Assembly: GCA_005888675.1 (NCBI GenBank)
Contig: VBBA01000157.1
Location: forward strand, 1-14,966
Direction: 5' to 3'
DNA length: 14,966 nt
Source of the DNA: Candidatus Bathyarchaeota archaeon
GTDB lineage: Archaea > Thermoproteota > Bathyarchaeia > 40CM-2-53-6
A program made the position numbers and the translations under genes. Position 1 is the first letter of the stretch. Every line of letters begins with the position of its first letter. This document shows, piece by piece, positions 13,598-14,966 of this stretch. The notes beneath the pieces are model-generated. The model was given only the letters and a program-made list of their open reading frames with translations. It did not search any database and was not told the DNA's origin.

Positions 13598-13767
13598 TGA
13601 AGCTCATCATCCAAGCCACAGTCGCACTCCAGGACATGAGCGATATACACCGGGCCACACATGAGAAGATGACCGGTGAGGAATGGGCTAGACATCTCTT
13701 CCTGCAACATTGTCCCTACGTCAACTTTGAAACAGTCGAGATACAAGCAGAACCGTCGAAAACTTAA
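13597..13767 (+). CDS. Micro-protein of 56 residues, unknown
   Basis: Starts MKLIIQATVALQDMSDIHRA and ends AEPSKT. The short N-terminal strand (KLIIQATVAL) followed by a charged helix (DIHRATHEKMTGEEWARHLF) and a final strand (YVNFETVEIQA) suggests a small alpha/beta fold. The ATG overlaps the stop of the preceding ORF (TGATG), consistent with coupled translation. No family is recognised. It ends 84 nt before the ATP synthase operon. Confidence 0.45.
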   Translation: MKLIIQATVALQDMSDIHRATHEKMTGEEWARHLFLQHCPYVNFETVEIQAEPSKT

Positions 13768-13800
13768 CCAAATTATAGGACCTGCACAGTCTTCAACAGT

Positions 13801-13807
13801 TTTATAG
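13801..13807 (+). promoter_or_regulatory. TATA box of the A-type ATP synthase operon
   Basis: TTTATAG, preceded by another T at 13800, lies about 48 nt before the subunit H ATG and predicts transcription start near 13828, with a leader of about 22 nt. It is a good archaeal TATA match and marks subunit H as the first gene of the operon. Confidence 0.6.
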
Positions 13808-13850
13808 CACCCTGAAGGTTCGTCCGGTCGAATAAATCGCGGATTGAATC

Positions 13851-14168
13851 ATGTCTGGCATCGATGCCGTCAAGAAGATCGTTGAGACAGAGGAAGAGGC
13901 CAGAAGGATCGTTGAGGACGCTAGACAACGAGCCCAGCAAATAATCTCCCAAGCCTCTAAGGAGGCAGAAGGAGTAAGAGAACAGGTCCTCGCAGATGCT
14001 AGAAGACGACGGGAAGAGATGCTAACGAGAGCTCGCGAGGAGGCCGAGAAGGAAGCAACGGAGTCGGAAAGGGAGACCGAGAAATTGATAGGGAATTATC
14101 ATCGAGCTTTCGACGAAAGAAAGAACGACGCCGTTCGAAAGGCCGTGGAACTCGTATTGCAGAAGTAA
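13851..14168 (+). CDS. ahaH: A-type ATP synthase subunit H (stalk, G-like)
   Basis: Peripheral-stalk subunit that pairs with subunit E as a coiled coil linking the catalytic head to the membrane part. The 105 residues are almost entirely charged alpha-helix with no membrane segment: Ala/Glu/Arg-rich heptads from about 10 to 75, then HRAFDERKNDAVRKAVELVLQK, the usual C-terminal end of archaeal subunit H. Its TAA overlaps by one base the ATG of subunit E. The gene order H-E-I agrees with archaeal ATP synthase operons. Subunits of this kind are poorly conserved, so context carries part of the call. Confidence 0.85.
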   Translation: MSGIDAVKKIVETEEEARRIVEDARQRAQQIISQASKEAEGVREQVLADARRRREEMLTRAREEAEKEATESERETEKLIGNYHRAFDERKNDAVRKAVELVLQK

Positions 14169-14824
14169 TGATGGAAATGTCGGAATCACTAGAGAAGCTG
14201 CGTAATCGAATCCTATCTGATGCTAGACTCAAAGCCGACGAGATTATCCGAGAGGCGAGCCAGAAAGCTGATCAAATCCGGAACGAGGCCCGTGAGAAAG
14301 CCGAGCGTGAAGCTAGCGAGATTCTCGCACGTGCCGAGGCGGAAGCTGAGGCCGCTAGGCGTAGCATCATAAGCTCCAGAATAAGAGCCAACCGACTCAA
14401 GCTTCTAGAAGAGAGGAACAAGATCGTGCAAAGCGTTCTAGCTGATGTGGAGGAGCGACTTTCCACTGTCGCGACGACAGGAAATTTCCAGGAGGTCGTG
14501 AAGAGACTCGCAACGGAAGCCATCGATGCTATCGGATCCGACCATGCAACATTGAAGATTGGGTTTCCAAAGACATCACGTGACAAATTCAACCTCCCGG
14601 CAGATGCCTTGCCAAGAGGCGCCACTGTCGTTTATGATGAGAAACTTGCAGAGGAACTCGGTGGCGTTGTTGCAAGCGACTCGGAAGGGAAGATTGCCTA
14701 CCGTAACACCTTTCGAGCAAGATTGGATCGACTCGATCGTGAACTCTTGACTCTAGTCTCGTCCACGATCTTCGGCGAGCAACGGCCGGGTCAAAGGGAA
14801 GAAGTGGAAGCAACATCTGCGTAG
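14168..14824 (+). CDS. atpE: A-type ATP synthase subunit E (peripheral stalk)
   Basis: Partner of subunit H in the peripheral stalk, binding the catalytic head through its C-terminal domain. The 218 residues have a long N-terminal coiled coil (about 5-100, rich in Ala, Glu and Arg) and a C-terminal globular domain with EELGGVVASDSEGKIAYRNTF (about 165-185) and ARLDRLDREL, which match the GG-V...DG.I..NTF..RL signature of the family. The ATG at 14168 overlaps the stop of subunit H; an ATG at 14171 is an equal alternative. Length is slightly above the usual 185-205 residues because of a hydrophilic C-terminal tail. Confidence 0.92.
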   Translation: MMEMSESLEKLRNRILSDARLKADEIIREASQKADQIRNEAREKAEREASEILARAEAEAEAARRSIISSRIRANRLKLLEERNKIVQSVLADVEERLSTVATTGNFQEVVKRLATEAIDAIGSDHATLKIGFPKTSRDKFNLPADALPRGATVVYDEKLAEELGGVVASDSEGKIAYRNTFRARLDRLDRELLTLVSSTIFGEQRPGQREEVEATSA

Positions 14825-14854
14825 GCACCCGAAGTATTGCTAACTCCTGTCCGA

Positions 14855-14966
14855 ATGCGAAGAGTCACAGTCATAGTCTCAAAAGATCAACTGACCAACT
14901 TTCTCTCATACGCCGGCCAAGAAGGCCTCCTTCACTTTGTCACGGTGCCAGACAAGCAAGTGCCGA
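14855..14966 (+). CDS. atpI: A-type ATP synthase subunit I, N-terminal fragment (cut by window end)
   Basis: The first 37 codons of an open frame running off the right edge. It starts MRRVTVIVSKDQLTNFLSYA and continues QEGLLHFVTVPDKQVP, resembling the N-terminal beta-alpha unit of subunit I (subunit a of V-ATPase), which usually opens with a Met-basic-x-hydrophobic strand, a helix and a GL-(L/V)-H/Q strand. The gap after subunit E is 30 nt. The order H-E-I supports the call; the membrane domain lies outside the window. Confidence 0.7.
   Translation, partial: MRRVTVIVSKDQLTNFLSYAGQEGLLHFVTVPDKQVP

Noticed and set aside
13525..13746. A 73-codon minus-strand frame over the coupled small ORFs
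   Set aside because: The plus-strand pair with a TGATG overlap is better supported and the minus frame has no ribosome site or promoter.
1..14966. CRISPR arrays, rRNA or tRNA genes, and insertion sequences
   Set aside because: No regularly spaced repeats, rRNA-like sequence, cloverleaf or transposase frame was seen on either strand.

Overview
The window looks like a chromosomal segment of an aerobic archaeon, most likely in the TACK branch (Nitrososphaerota/Thaumarchaeota or a relative). The evidence is archaeal TATA boxes 20-35 nt before predicted transcript starts, A-type ATP synthase genes (subunits H, E and the start of I), a membrane-anchored blue copper protein in place of a cytochrome c, an archaeal-type integrase fragment, and the complex I gene order K-M-L-M-N. 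The lineage is an inference; no rRNA gene is present.

Layout: (1) 1-1915, the end of a haem-copper oxidase operon: subunit III, small subunit IV, and an unrecognised multi-pass membrane protein with a CPTC motif, joined by very short gaps or overlaps. (2) 2005-2433, minus strand: a cupredoxin with one N-terminal membrane anchor, the likely electron donor to the oxidase. (3) 2585-3517: a trans-polyprenyl diphosphate synthase whose active-site neighbourhood suggests a long-chain product, such as a quinone tail. (4) 3600-12443: one long operon behind a strong TATA box, encoding the membrane arm of respiratory complex I in the order nuoA-H-J-K-M-L-M-N. (5) 12444-13850: a gene-poor stretch holding a truncated tyrosine-recombinase C-terminus and several tiny ORFs, probably a scar of an integrated element. 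(6) 13851-14966: the start of an A-type ATP synthase operon with its own TATA box.

Together these encode most of a respiratory chain: complex I passes electrons to a quinone, a blue copper protein feeds a terminal oxidase, and the ATP synthase uses the ion gradient. No bc1-type complex is visible.

The main finding is that complex I has four antiporter-like subunits (M, L, M, N) instead of three. NuoL also has about 26 extra residues in the long lateral helix that straps the pumping subunits together. Both are signatures of a '2M' complex I with an added pumping module. In addition, the first NuoM lacks the conserved TM8 lysine, its first membrane helix is encoded upstream of any ATG/GTG/TTG start, and the peripheral-arm genes nuoB, C, D and I are missing from the operon.
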